Assembly: GCA_028275345.1 (NCBI GenBank)
Contig: JAPWUV010000011.1
Coordinates: forward strand, 57,288-121,287
Source of the DNA: a bacterium
GTDB lineage: Bacteria; Zhuqueibacterota; Zhuqueibacteria; Oleimicrobiales; Geothermoviventaceae
Reading direction: 5' to 3'
DNA: 64,000 nucleotides
Shown: positions 25,265 through 33,476 of the stretch, one piece after another
How the letters are laid out: each line of letters starts with the position of its first letter
Numbering within the stretch: the stretch's first letter is position 1
The notes under the pieces: generated by a model
What the model saw: only the letters and a program-made list of their open reading frames with translations
Told to the model about the DNA's origin: nothing
Databases searched by the model: none
Translations under genes and position numbers: made by a program

Positions 25265-26941
25265 TTACAGCGCGTCCGCGTCCGCTTCCTCCAGCAGCAT
25301 GCAAGGGAAACGGAGAACCACGAGCGCGAGCCGGCGTGCCTTCAGAGATTCCGCCAGAGTCGCGCGCACGCGCTCAGTTCCCAGGTCTTGGATCACGCGC
25401 AGGAGGGGCAGATTCAGAGATCCGAGAACGTCTTCCAGCTCCACCCCCGAGGCGAGCCGACGACGCGGCCCCCCCGTGTAGGCGCTTCCCCCGTTGTCGA
25501 CCAGCAAGATTGTGACAGGAAGCTGATGCACCAGGGGATCGGCAAGCTCGGCCAGTCCCCGCGCCAAAAAGCCGTAATCCCCTGTGATAGCCAGAACCGA
25601 TCGCTCCGGCTGAGCCAAGGCACGGCCGATGGCGAGATGGATGGCGCTGCCCGGCGCGCCGAGGACATCCACCAACGGCTCCCTTGCGGATGCCAAGAAA
25701 GCCGGGCACCCGTGATCTCCCACGACCACGGGACGGCGCTCCGGATCCCCTTCCAACCGGACTATCGCCAGCGCCTGCCGGACTGGCTCGAGCCAACAGC
25801 CGGGGCACATCGCCGGCAGCATGGCGCGTCTGCGGATCCCGCTCGTGGGAAACACGGGTTTCTCCACGGCCTCCCCTGGCAGGAGCTGGCGCAGTGCTTC
25901 CTCGATCTCCCAACTTTGCAGCTCACCTTCGTGGGGGATGGCTCCGCTCAGCCTCCCGAGGACCTGCGGTCTGTTCAGCACCTCGGCGAGCAGCGAACGG
26001 AGCTCCCGTTCCACAAAGGGTTCCCCCTCCTCCAGCACGAGAACCTCATCCGTCTGCAACAGGAACTCGAGCAATATGTAGCTCGGCAGCGGGACCACCT
26101 GGCCCAGCTTCAACACTCGCAAGGAATCCGGCGGCCCATCACCCAAGAAGTTTGCGAGCTTTGCGTAGGCGTAGCCCGCCGCCACGATCCCTTTGGTCCC
26201 TGACCCCACTACATCGGCGAACCGGCTGAGGCGGGACACATGCGCCAGATGTTCAAGCCGCGCTTGCAACCGCTGCTGGTGAGCGCTGGCAGCCATCGGG
26301 AGGGACAAGCGCGCACCCGTAGGAAACTTACCGTCCGAAACCTCCCGGCCGGGAGCGATGACACTGGCTCCCGCGACGGGGACCTGCTCCTCCATCAAAG
26401 GGGTGCAGAGGCGTAGCGCTACGGGCACGTCGTACAGGCGCGACAGCCGGAACCCTTCGGGGATCATCCGGCCCAGTTCCGGGAGCTGGGAGGGTTCCAG
26501 GGTGGGCACTCCCGCCGAGGCCAGAAGGGACCGACTATCCATTTCCGCGAAGGAGTCCCACGCACCGGGGTCATCGCCCACGATCACGAGAAGACCTGCG
26601 CCGCATCCAATCCTGGCCGCAGCCACAAGGGCCGGGTAGGCTTCTCCCAGTGCTTCCCCGCTGAGGCACGCCGCCGACTTCCGCCCGGCGAGGGAGGCCC
26701 CGTGCGCTTCCTCGAAGGCAGCCCGCGGAGAGAAAACCCAGCGTACCTCCACCTCGGCTGCCCAACGAAAACGCCCCAAGCGCTCCACAATTCCCTGGAT
26801 TGTGGCACCGGGGAAAGCCGTCACCACCCGTACGCCTGCTTCCAGGAGGACGCGGGCAACCCACTCGTCCGCCGTCACCAAGCCGGGGCTTGGAGCTTCC
26901 TCCGGGCGTCGGGTGACCCCCTGCGCAGACTTGCCCGCCAT
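25265..26941 (-). CDS. IorA-like thiamine-diphosphate enzyme lacking the ferredoxin domain
   Basis: A 558-residue protein related to the alpha subunit of indolepyruvate:ferredoxin oxidoreductase and other 2-oxoacid ferredoxin oxidoreductases. An N-terminal pyrimidine-binding domain has VTAFPGATIQGIVERLG. The C-terminal ThDP domain has CPGC (379-382), DHGC (Cys412) and the ThDP/Mg motif GDYG (454) to Asn483 in VDNGGSAYTGG. True IorA proteins end in two 4Fe-4S clusters; here the chain stops after the ThDP domain with no Cys-rich tail, and no iorB partner is adjacent. The ATG at 26941 has GGGAGGG nine bases upstream; an ATG at 26962 is possible. Confidence 0.7.
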   Translation of the reverse strand: MAGKSAQGVTRRPEEAPSPGLVTADEWVARVLLEAGVRVVTAFPGATIQGIVERLGRFRWAAEVEVRWVFSPRAAFEEAHGASLAGRKSAACLSGEALGEAYPALVAAARIGCGAGLLVIVGDDPGAWDSFAEMDSRSLLASAGVPTLEPSQLPELGRMIPEGFRLSRLYDVPVALRLCTPLMEEQVPVAGASVIAPGREVSDGKFPTGARLSLPMAASAHQQRLQARLEHLAHVSRLSRFADVVGSGTKGIVAAGYAYAKLANFLGDGPPDSLRVLKLGQVVPLPSYILLEFLLQTDEVLVLEEGEPFVERELRSLLAEVLNRPQVLGRLSGAIPHEGELQSWEIEEALRQLLPGEAVEKPVFPTSGIRRRAMLPAMCPGCWLEPVRQALAIVRLEGDPERRPVVVGDHGCPAFLASAREPLVDVLGAPGSAIHLAIGRALAQPERSVLAITGDYGFLARGLAELADPLVHQLPVTILLVDNGGSAYTGGPRRRLASGVELEDVLGSLNLPLLRVIQDLGTERVRATLAESLKARRLALVVLRFPCMLLEEADADAL

Positions 26942-27201
26942 CCTCGCACTCCCTCCCAGCATCTTCTCGCAAGGTTGAACTTACCACTTTGCGGCCGGAA
27001 TGTCAAGACGTGGCTCGCACCGCCCTCCCTAAAGCCAGACCTCCCGCTGGGGCGCAGAGGCCCCCGGCACACGATCCCATTGCACTTTACGGCCGCGAGT
27101 TGTAGGTTGATAAGGGTGTGCGGGTCGGCAGTCGAGGTCTCACCCCGGAGGCAAGGGGGGTGTCAGACGTTTCGCTTTCCACGAAAGGGCCTGCGAGGCG
27201 G

Positions 27202-29508
27202 ATGAAGCTACTTCGGGAAATCGGGCTCAGCCTTCTCATGGCAGGGGCGCTGATCGCCCGGGCTGAGCGAGGGCTCGGGCAGCAGGTGGACAGCGCTGCC
27301 TCCGCCCAGGAGCTGATCCGCACCGGCGACCTGTGGCTCGGGGCGGGCAATCTTGACGCCGCCGAGCGGTGCTACCGGCAAGCCCTTCGCTTGGACGAAG
27401 CGGCAATCCCGGCTTGGCGCGGACTCGGCCGGATCGAGGCTCGCCGGCAGCGTTGGGACGAAGCTGCCGAGTGGTTCTCCAAGATTGAGGAAGCGGTACC
27501 CCTCGACCCCGAAGCCCATTATTACCTGGGCATCCGCGACCGGGAAAGTGGGAAATACAAGGGAATCGTGCTCAGGCAACTGGACTTCCGCAGCGCTGAG
27601 AAGCACTTCCGCAAGGTCATTGAATACGACTCCCTCTTCCAAGACGTCTGGTACCAAATGGCGCTGCTCGAGCGCTACCGCGAGCACTACCTGCGCGCGG
27701 TGGAGCTCGCTTACCGGCAGATCCTCCTCAAACCCGGCCTCCTCGAGCCGCGCGTCGGGATCTTCCGCCTGTTCGACTTGTACGTTCAGTATGCCGACAG
27801 CGCCGAGGTTTTCCAGGAACTGCAACAGGACCGCTTCGGATGGTATGCGCAATTCTTCCAGGCGGAGAAGCTGAGACGGCTCGGGCACCTGGATAGCGCC
27901 CGCGTGACTTTCGAGAACCTGCTGAACCGCGAACCGGAGGCTTCGTCGACGGCCATTCACCTCCGGTTGGCGCGGATCGCCTTCGAGAAGGGGGAGAATC
28001 CGCAGGGCGAAGCGATGTATTGGTCGGCCATCGAGTCCATTCGCAATCCGGTGGACGCTGAGCTCGCCTTTCAGGACGTCAAATACATCCTCACGGACGA
28101 AGAATACGAGCGCTGGACGCGTTGCGTCTTGCTCGGGCAAAAGAAGGCGTTCTTCGCTCAAATCTGGGCGAGTCGCAGTCCCTTCCCAGGCTCGACCGAA
28201 AACCCCCGCCTTGCCGAGCACTACCGGCGCCTGATCTTCGCGGAGAAATGGTACCGGCAGGACGAACCGCATCGGCCCTTTCACACGCTCGACCTGATGG
28301 CGGGCAACCTCCCGAGGGTGTTCGGGCTGAACGAAGAGTTCCACCAAAAGGGCCTGGTCTACATTCGCTGGGGCAAGCCGGATGACAAGAGCCTCTTCTC
28401 GGGGCAGGGGTACCCCAGCTACGAGTCGTGGGTGTATCGTAAGACCACCACGCAGCCCCAGATCATCGTCCATTTCGCCAATCCCGAAGATGCCTCGCCG
28501 AGCGACTGGCGGATCTCGCGGATTCCGCCGCCGGAGGTGGTCTGGGACATGGGCCTCGAGAGCTGGGACGTCCGCTACCACCATTACGTGGCGGCATCTT
28601 CGGAGGTGGAACAGCTCTCATTGGCCAACGAGCTGGAGCGGGATCTCCAGGAAAGCAACCGGCGGCTTCTCACCGAAGAGAGGATGACCTTCCCGGACAC
28701 GATCCAGCTTCTCCCCGCCTACTTCTATTGGTCCAGCTTCAAGGGGGAAAATGGCGGCATCGATTTGAACTTCTACTACGGGGTGGCATTCGCGGATGCC
28801 TTCAGCAGTAAGGAGCCGTTCGGTGTCCGCCGCTTCTTCGAGAGTGGCGTGGCCATCTACGATACGCTTTGGAATCAGCTCGCGCGGCGCCTCCGTCGAT
28901 TCCCGCTGGAGAAGAGCAAGGAGACGCTCGGCGCCCTTGCCACCGATGCCCAGACCTTCCACCTGGAGCCGGGGATTTACCGATTGACCTTCTTTGTGCG
29001 CGACGAAGGGCGCAAGCGCATCGGCAGCTGGCGCCTCTTGGACACACTCCGCGCCTTTCCCCCCGGCACCTTGAGCCTCAGCGACCTCACTCTGGCGGTC
29101 GAGGTGAGCCCCGCGCTGCCGCTCGCTCCGGGCCGCTTCCGCAGGTACGGGGTCGTGGTAGCGCCCAATCCCAGCCGGGCGTTCTCACTTCGCCGTCCCA
29201 TCTTCATGTACTTCGAGATCTACGGCCTCTCGTTGGACGAGCAGGGCGTGGCCCGCTGCCGCGTCTCCTACACCCTGGAGCCTCTCCAGAAAAAACGGAC
29301 CGGACTCCTCGGCCTCTTCGGCCCGCGCACGGGGGCCGTCACCATCACCTCCGAGTTCGAGCCCCAGGGGAGCGATTCGCCCATGTACACGGCCCTCGAT
29401 GCCAGCCAATTCACCGACGGCCCGCTCCAGCTCCGGGTCGAGGTGACCGACCTCCGCAACGGACGCACCGCCAGAAAGTCCATCCTCATGCATCTCGTGA
29501 AAAGCTGA
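27202..29508 (+). CDS. GWxTD-family protein with N-terminal TPR repeats
   Basis: A 768-residue exported protein. A signal peptide (about 1-27) is followed by TPR-like repeats to roughly residue 260 (NLDAAERCYRQALRLDEAA, RSAEKHFRKVIEYD), then a region resembling GWxTD domains: DEEYERW, AEKWYRQDEPHRPFHTLD, and HQKGLVYIRWGKPDD with ESWVYRK. The GWxTD tetrad itself is replaced by other residues at the expected place. The C-terminal third looks like beta-rich domains. GWxTD proteins are largely confined to FCB-group and some other bacteria and are uncharacterised. The ATG at 27202 starts the signal; the frame is open from 27118. Confidence 0.75.
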   Translation: MKLLREIGLSLLMAGALIARAERGLGQQVDSAASAQELIRTGDLWLGAGNLDAAERCYRQALRLDEAAIPAWRGLGRIEARRQRWDEAAEWFSKIEEAVPLDPEAHYYLGIRDRESGKYKGIVLRQLDFRSAEKHFRKVIEYDSLFQDVWYQMALLERYREHYLRAVELAYRQILLKPGLLEPRVGIFRLFDLYVQYADSAEVFQELQQDRFGWYAQFFQAEKLRRLGHLDSARVTFENLLNREPEASSTAIHLRLARIAFEKGENPQGEAMYWSAIESIRNPVDAELAFQDVKYILTDEEYERWTRCVLLGQKKAFFAQIWASRSPFPGSTENPRLAEHYRRLIFAEKWYRQDEPHRPFHTLDLMAGNLPRVFGLNEEFHQKGLVYIRWGKPDDKSLFSGQGYPSYESWVYRKTTTQPQIIVHFANPEDASPSDWRISRIPPPEVVWDMGLESWDVRYHHYVAASSEVEQLSLANELERDLQESNRRLLTEERMTFPDTIQLLPAYFYWSSFKGENGGIDLNFYYGVAFADAFSSKEPFGVRRFFESGVAIYDTLWNQLARRLRRFPLEKSKETLGALATDAQTFHLEPGIYRLTFFVRDEGRKRIGSWRLLDTLRAFPPGTLSLSDLTLAVEVSPALPLAPGRFRRYGVVVAPNPSRAFSLRRPIFMYFEIYGLSLDEQGVARCRVSYTLEPLQKKRTGLLGLFGPRTGAVTITSEFEPQGSDSPMYTALDASQFTDGPLQLRVEVTDLRNGRTARKSILMHLVKS

Positions 29509-29600
29509 GGGACGAAGCGCAATCCCCTCGGATTCAGCCCCGCTGCCTCATCCCAGGGAGAGGGGTGTCATCTGCCCGCTTGCTGGAGGGGATCCCCGCA

Positions 29601-30410
29601 TCACAAATGGACGGGATTCGCGTAGCAGTAGCGGCAGCCGAGCAAGCACTTCACGTACCAGCCGATGTCCCAGCTCTCCGTGCATCCACAGAGGGCCCGT
29701 TGCCCCTTAGCCTTGCGGGTGGATGCGGGTTCGCCGCGGGGGTGCAAACGGGTGAGCAAGTCCCCATCGATGCAACGGGAGCGCGGCCAGCCCGGGACGC
29801 AGCAGCCGTGGACGCGCAGGCCGTACTCCTCCGCCTTGCGGTGGAGCCAGGCTGCCTCTTCACGCCACACCTCCGGGCCAGGATCGAGGGCCACCGCACC
29901 TATCCGGGCCAGGCGTCGCTTCACTTTCGGGTAGAGGCTGAGCCAGCTCGTTGTGACGTCGGTGAGGCCGAGCTCACGGAGGCGCGGCGCCAGTTCCGCA
30001 AAGTATTTCAAATTACAGATCTCCGTCCCGTCGGCTAGGCGAACATGCACAATCGGGTCGAATCGAATGCGGATCCTCTCGGGCGACCCGACAAACTCGA
30101 TGAGCGCGGGAAGGAGAGCCAGTACCGATTCCGGTTCGGGAACACGAGGTTCGAGCGCGCTGGCACCCATTCCGGTCACTGTCAGGTGCAGGAAGAGCTG
30201 CCCGTACCGCCCCAGAGTTGCGCGGAGCTTGCGGTGAGCCAGAAGATGGCGAGGGTCCTTGGTCCAGATCACCACCGTGTGAACCTGGTCCGGCGGGCAT
30301 TTCGCCTCGAGGATCTCCGCGAACAGATGGGGATATCCCCCCACGAGGTCCACGCGCCGGCTCGCGCTGATGACCCGGAGCGGCCTCTCTTTCAATGCCC
30401 CTATTCCCAT
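29601..30410 (-). CDS. DUF1848 family protein
   Basis: A 269-residue protein matching DUF1848: ISASRRVDLVGGYPHLF at the start, TVVIWTKDPRHLLAH, FLHLTVTGMG and IRIRFDPIVH in the barrel-like middle, and a Cys-rich end with CGCTESWDIGWYVKCLLGCRYCYANP. The CGC and CxxCYA pattern suggests a metal or Fe-S site near the C-terminus; a relation to radical-SAM barrels is plausible but unproven. Its start overlaps the 3' end of the GNAT gene by 10 bases, so the two are probably co-expressed. Biological role unknown. Confidence 0.85.
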   Translation of the reverse strand: MGIGALKERPLRVISASRRVDLVGGYPHLFAEILEAKCPPDQVHTVVIWTKDPRHLLAHRKLRATLGRYGQLFLHLTVTGMGASALEPRVPEPESVLALLPALIEFVGSPERIRIRFDPIVHVRLADGTEICNLKYFAELAPRLRELGLTDVTTSWLSLYPKVKRRLARIGAVALDPGPEVWREEAAWLHRKAEEYGLRVHGCCVPGWPRSRCIDGDLLTRLHPRGEPASTRKAKGQRALCGCTESWDIGWYVKCLLGCRYCYANPVHL

Positions 30411-31363
30411 TTATCCAAAAGCCAGGCCCCTGGGGTGGTCACAAGGGGATAGCCTTCCAGCGTCATCCGGAGATCGCTGTGAATGACGCGGAAACCTGCC
30501 TGAAGCAGATGGCGGAAGGCCTCCAGCTGACGGGTCGGTACCCACAGGCTCAGATGGCCGAGGAATTCGCGCCGGGCCCAATCGCGAAGGCTGGTCAGGA
30601 CGGCGTCCACGAAGGATCTGTCCACGGGCGGAGGAAAGACGCACGCCACCACTCGCAGAACGTGCCTCTCCTCGTCCACGGCGTAAGGTTCGGTGTGACC
30701 GATGGCCAAGGCTTGGCGCTCACCAAGGCGGAAGATGGCAGTGTCCCCGTATTTGTACTGCGAGGTGTGCAGGATGAGCGAGCGGTAGTCGAGTCCCTCG
30801 CAGGCTGCATCCGCGATTTCCCGGGCCTTCTCCAGGAACGATTGCCGCTCCTCCTTCGGGAGACGACTGAAGTACACGGCCTCCGCCCTTAGTTCCTCCT
30901 GAGGAGGAACTGGCCGGGCGAAGACTTCCGAGGCCAGACAAACCGTAAGCTCTCCGGGCACGAAGCCCAGCTTTCCGTAGAAGCCCAGATTCCGGTAGCT
31001 GCGGGGCATGGTCTCCAGGCCGATCGTGCGGGCTCCTGCCTCCCGCAGGGAGGCAAGGCACTGATTCATGATCTCGCGACCGTGCCCCCGGCCCTGTACT
31101 TCGGGCGCCACGGCCACGGGGCCTACCCAACCCACGCGACCCCAAAGGTGGGCGAATCCGAAGGCACGAATCTGACCATCCACCTCCAAAAGGTAGCTCC
31201 CCTCCGGGAAGTCCTCCAGGTACATGTCCAGAAACTCGAGGCGACATTCGGGCACCTCGGTGAACCGATAGCCGTCGTCGGCCCGACCCTGCGAAAAGGC
31301 GCGGGAGAGCAGCCCATTGATCCGATGCAGGTCCGCACGCGTGATGTGCCGGATCGTCTCCAT
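30401..31363 (-). CDS. GNAT-family N-acetyltransferase
   Basis: A 320-residue acetyl-CoA-dependent acetyltransferase. The N-terminal GNAT domain carries the cofactor loop VAPEVQGRGHGREIM (about 92-106) followed by GLETMPRSYRNLGFYGKLGFVPG, the standard beta4-alpha3 and C-terminal signatures. A second half of about 150 residues (from roughly 165) has LGHLSLWVPTRQLEAFRHLLQAGFRV, which looks like a degenerate second GNAT fold, as in Eis-like and mycothiol-synthase-like proteins. Substrate unknown. The ATG at 31363 is eight bases after the NlpC/P60 stop; DUF1848 follows with an overlap. Confidence 0.82.
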   Translation of the reverse strand: METIRHITRADLHRINGLLSRAFSQGRADDGYRFTEVPECRLEFLDMYLEDFPEGSYLLEVDGQIRAFGFAHLWGRVGWVGPVAVAPEVQGRGHGREIMNQCLASLREAGARTIGLETMPRSYRNLGFYGKLGFVPGELTVCLASEVFARPVPPQEELRAEAVYFSRLPKEERQSFLEKAREIADAACEGLDYRSLILHTSQYKYGDTAIFRLGERQALAIGHTEPYAVDEERHVLRVVACVFPPPVDRSFVDAVLTSLRDWARREFLGHLSLWVPTRQLEAFRHLLQAGFRVIHSDLRMTLEGYPLVTTPGAWLLDKWE

Positions 31364-31371
31364 CCGTCCGC

Positions 31372-32634
31372 TCAAACCCGTGGGCTTGTCCCTTGCCACG
31401 CTCGCGGCAACTCCAACCCCCCGACTCGGTACCACCCGGTCATCTCGTCCCGGCGGAGCTGCGACACCACTCGCCGCACCGCCCGAAGATTGCGGTACCG
31501 ATAGGGACTGAAATCGGCATCTCCAGGCCTGAGGCTGTTGATTCGAACGTGACTGTCCGAGTGGATGAACTTGCCGTCGCCAAGATAGATCCCGACATGC
31601 GTGATTCGCTCCGGGCTGGGCCCGAAGAAGACAAGGTCACCGGGCTGGGCTGCCGAAAGGGAAGAGTCTAGAGGCACCTCCGCCCCTACCTTCACCTGCA
31701 TGTTCGCGTCGCGCGGCAAGATCACCCCGTTGAGCCGGAATACCGTGCAGGTGAAACCCGAGCAATCGAGACCCTTGGGCGAGGTCCCTCCCCAGAGGTA
31801 CGGTCTTCCGAAAAGGCGCAGGGCCGTGACGACGATGTTCTCGGGCGTCGGACGGGCAGCCCGGAGGAACTCGCCCAGGTCAGACACATCCCCCCGTCGA
31901 ACCCAGCCGGTGCGGCCGTCCGGGAATCGAATCTGCAGCCAGGAGCCGTGCGCGGCAAGCCGCAGGAGCACGTCGCCTGCCACAAGGTCGGAGACGGGCT
32001 GAGCACCTTCTTCCGGCGAAGCCAAGGCGAGGGTTTCCAGGGCGGTGACGATCACCCGAGGAGAAACAAGCCAGGAAACCACGCCGGTGCTGTCCGTACA
32101 CCAAATCCCCCCGTCATCCGTCCAGCCGAGGTAACCGTCCTCGGTCCGTACGAAGTACCAGTCACGTTGCCTCTTGTAAAGGCGAACCACGCTGCCGAGG
32201 AGCATCTGGTTCAGGAGCTCGGCGGTATGGCTTGGTTCCCGGCGGAGATTGGCCACGCTCAGGTTCACGATGGCCCACGAAGAGTCAACGGTGGAGTCCG
32301 GCAGCACCCGGATCTCATCGACGAGCCGCTTTCTGGGAAAAGCTTGCCGAAGCTTTTGCAGAAGCTCGGCGTGTGCTTCCGGCGAGGTCGTTTCCCCGCG
32401 CAAGACGATCTGGTTTCCAACTTGCCACCCATCCACGTGGAACACGTGGAGCCGCGAATCGGGACAATACGCGGCTCGCACCTGCTCCGCAATGGCGCGT
32501 GCGGAAGCTGGCAGAGAAGGTCGGTGCTCGCGGCAGGCTGCGGCGGTAAGCAAGCCAACTCCCAACGCCAACAGGGAAGCGCTACGCCAGGTCCGTTTCG
32601 CGAATGCCTGCCGGGCGTTGCAGAGACCGTTCAT
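31372..32634 (-). CDS. NlpC/P60 cell-wall hydrolase with SH3-like domains
   Basis: A 420-residue exported peptidoglycan endopeptidase. The signal ends in TAAAC, a lipobox-like site with Ala at -3. After a spacer come two SH3-like domains (NLRREPSHTAELLNQMLLGS and LRLAAHGSWLQIRFPDGRTGWV). The C-terminal NlpC/P60 domain has YLWGGTSPKGLDCSGFTC with the nucleophilic Cys, and THVGIYLGDGKFIHS with the catalytic His. It would cleave gamma-D-Glu-diaminopimelate bonds in stem peptides. The ATG at 32634 starts the signal. It sits in the M24/symporter/TsaC run, compatible with peptide salvage. Confidence 0.88.
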   Translation of the reverse strand: MNGLCNARQAFAKRTWRSASLLALGVGLLTAAACREHRPSLPASARAIAEQVRAAYCPDSRLHVFHVDGWQVGNQIVLRGETTSPEAHAELLQKLRQAFPRKRLVDEIRVLPDSTVDSSWAIVNLSVANLRREPSHTAELLNQMLLGSVVRLYKRQRDWYFVRTEDGYLGWTDDGGIWCTDSTGVVSWLVSPRVIVTALETLALASPEEGAQPVSDLVAGDVLLRLAAHGSWLQIRFPDGRTGWVRRGDVSDLGEFLRAARPTPENIVVTALRLFGRPYLWGGTSPKGLDCSGFTCTVFRLNGVILPRDANMQVKVGAEVPLDSSLSAAQPGDLVFFGPSPERITHVGIYLGDGKFIHSDSHVRINSLRPGDADFSPYRYRNLRAVRRVVSQLRRDEMTGWYRVGGLELPRAWQGTSPRV

Positions 32635-32707
32635 CGCGGAGTCCCGGTTTTGGCTCTGTCCAGGGCTCAAGAAACTTGTGCGTCCCCTTGCCCGCACGTT
32701 TAGTCCC

Positions 32708-33319
32708 CTACTCAAGGATGGTGAGATCGCCTTTCCCCTCGCGCACGACTACGGGGGTCTCGCCGGTCAGATCGATGACCGTGGAGGGGACCAGTCCCAG
32801 CGGTCCGACATCCAGCATCAGGTCCACGATCCCCCGGAAATGGGCCTCAATCTCCTCCGGCAGATTCAGTGGGTCGCCGTCGGGGCCCGTCACCGATGTG
32901 CTCACGATGGGGCCGCCGAACTCTTCCAGAAGCGCGTGGCAAATGGGGTGATCGGGAACCCGGATCCCAACCGTCTTCCGCTTGCTCAGGAGAAGCTTCG
33001 GCACCAGCGGCGTGGCGGGGAGAACGAAGGTGTAGGGGCCGGGTAGCCCCCTCTTCATGATCCGATAGGCAGCATTGGAAACGTATGCGTAGCGACTGAT
33101 CTCCTTGAGATCGGGGCAGATGAAGCTCAGGGGACTCTTCCAGCTCTTCCCCTTGATCTGGTAGATCCTCTCCACAGCGTCCTTGTTGAAGATGTCGCAG
33201 CCGAGTCCATAGATGGTGTCGGTGGGATAGATGATCACGCCCCCCTTCCGCAGCACTTCCACCGCCCGTCGAAGGTGTTTCCCCTTCGGATGGAGTGGGT
33301 CAATTTGCAGGCGTTCCAT
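32708..33319 (-). CDS. L-threonylcarbamoyladenylate synthase (Sua5/YciO/YrdC family)
   Basis: A 203-residue protein of the YrdC fold, which makes threonylcarbamoyl-AMP from threonine, bicarbonate and ATP for the t6A modification of ANN-decoding tRNAs. Motifs: VLRKGGVIIYPTDTIYGLGCD, IKGKSWKSPLSFI, GPYTFVLPAT, RVPDHP and PIVSTSVTGPDGDP. The sequence is closer to YciO-type proteins than to TsaC, and YciO itself has weaker activity, so the exact role in t6A synthesis is uncertain. A GGAGG directly upstream lies inside a small overlapping gene (33300-33476). Confidence 0.87.
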   Translation of the reverse strand: MERLQIDPLHPKGKHLRRAVEVLRKGGVIIYPTDTIYGLGCDIFNKDAVERIYQIKGKSWKSPLSFICPDLKEISRYAYVSNAAYRIMKRGLPGPYTFVLPATPLVPKLLLSKRKTVGIRVPDHPICHALLEEFGGPIVSTSVTGPDGDPLNLPEEIEAHFRGIVDLMLDVGPLGLVPSTVIDLTGETPVVVREGKGDLTILE

Positions 33320-33476
33320 CCTCCCCTCCGCTGGATTTCGTCCGCCGCCGAGCCTGCCGGGCCCTTTCCTGCTGGGCTCGGCGCATTGCTTCGCGACGAA
33401 GGAGCTCCTGCTTGGACCTCACGTAATCCGGCCTCGGCACCACGCTCTTCTTTTGGCGATTCGGAATCCCCTTCAT
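33300..33476 (-). CDS. 58-residue basic small protein, unrecognised
   Basis: A short ORF with strong contextual support. Its ATG (33476-33474) overlaps the symporter stop as ATGA, an AGGAG lies six bases upstream, and its stop falls 20 bases inside the tsaC/yciO-like gene. The product is very rich in Arg, Lys, Gln and Glu (KGIPNRQKKSVVPRPDYVRS, then a helical LLRREAMRRAQQERARQARR) with no membrane segment or Cys. That could be an RNA- or membrane-surface-binding helix, or a translational link between the two neighbours. I do not recognise a family. Confidence 0.6.
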   Translation of the reverse strand: MKGIPNRQKKSVVPRPDYVRSKQELLRREAMRRAQQERARQARRRTKSSGGEDGTPAN

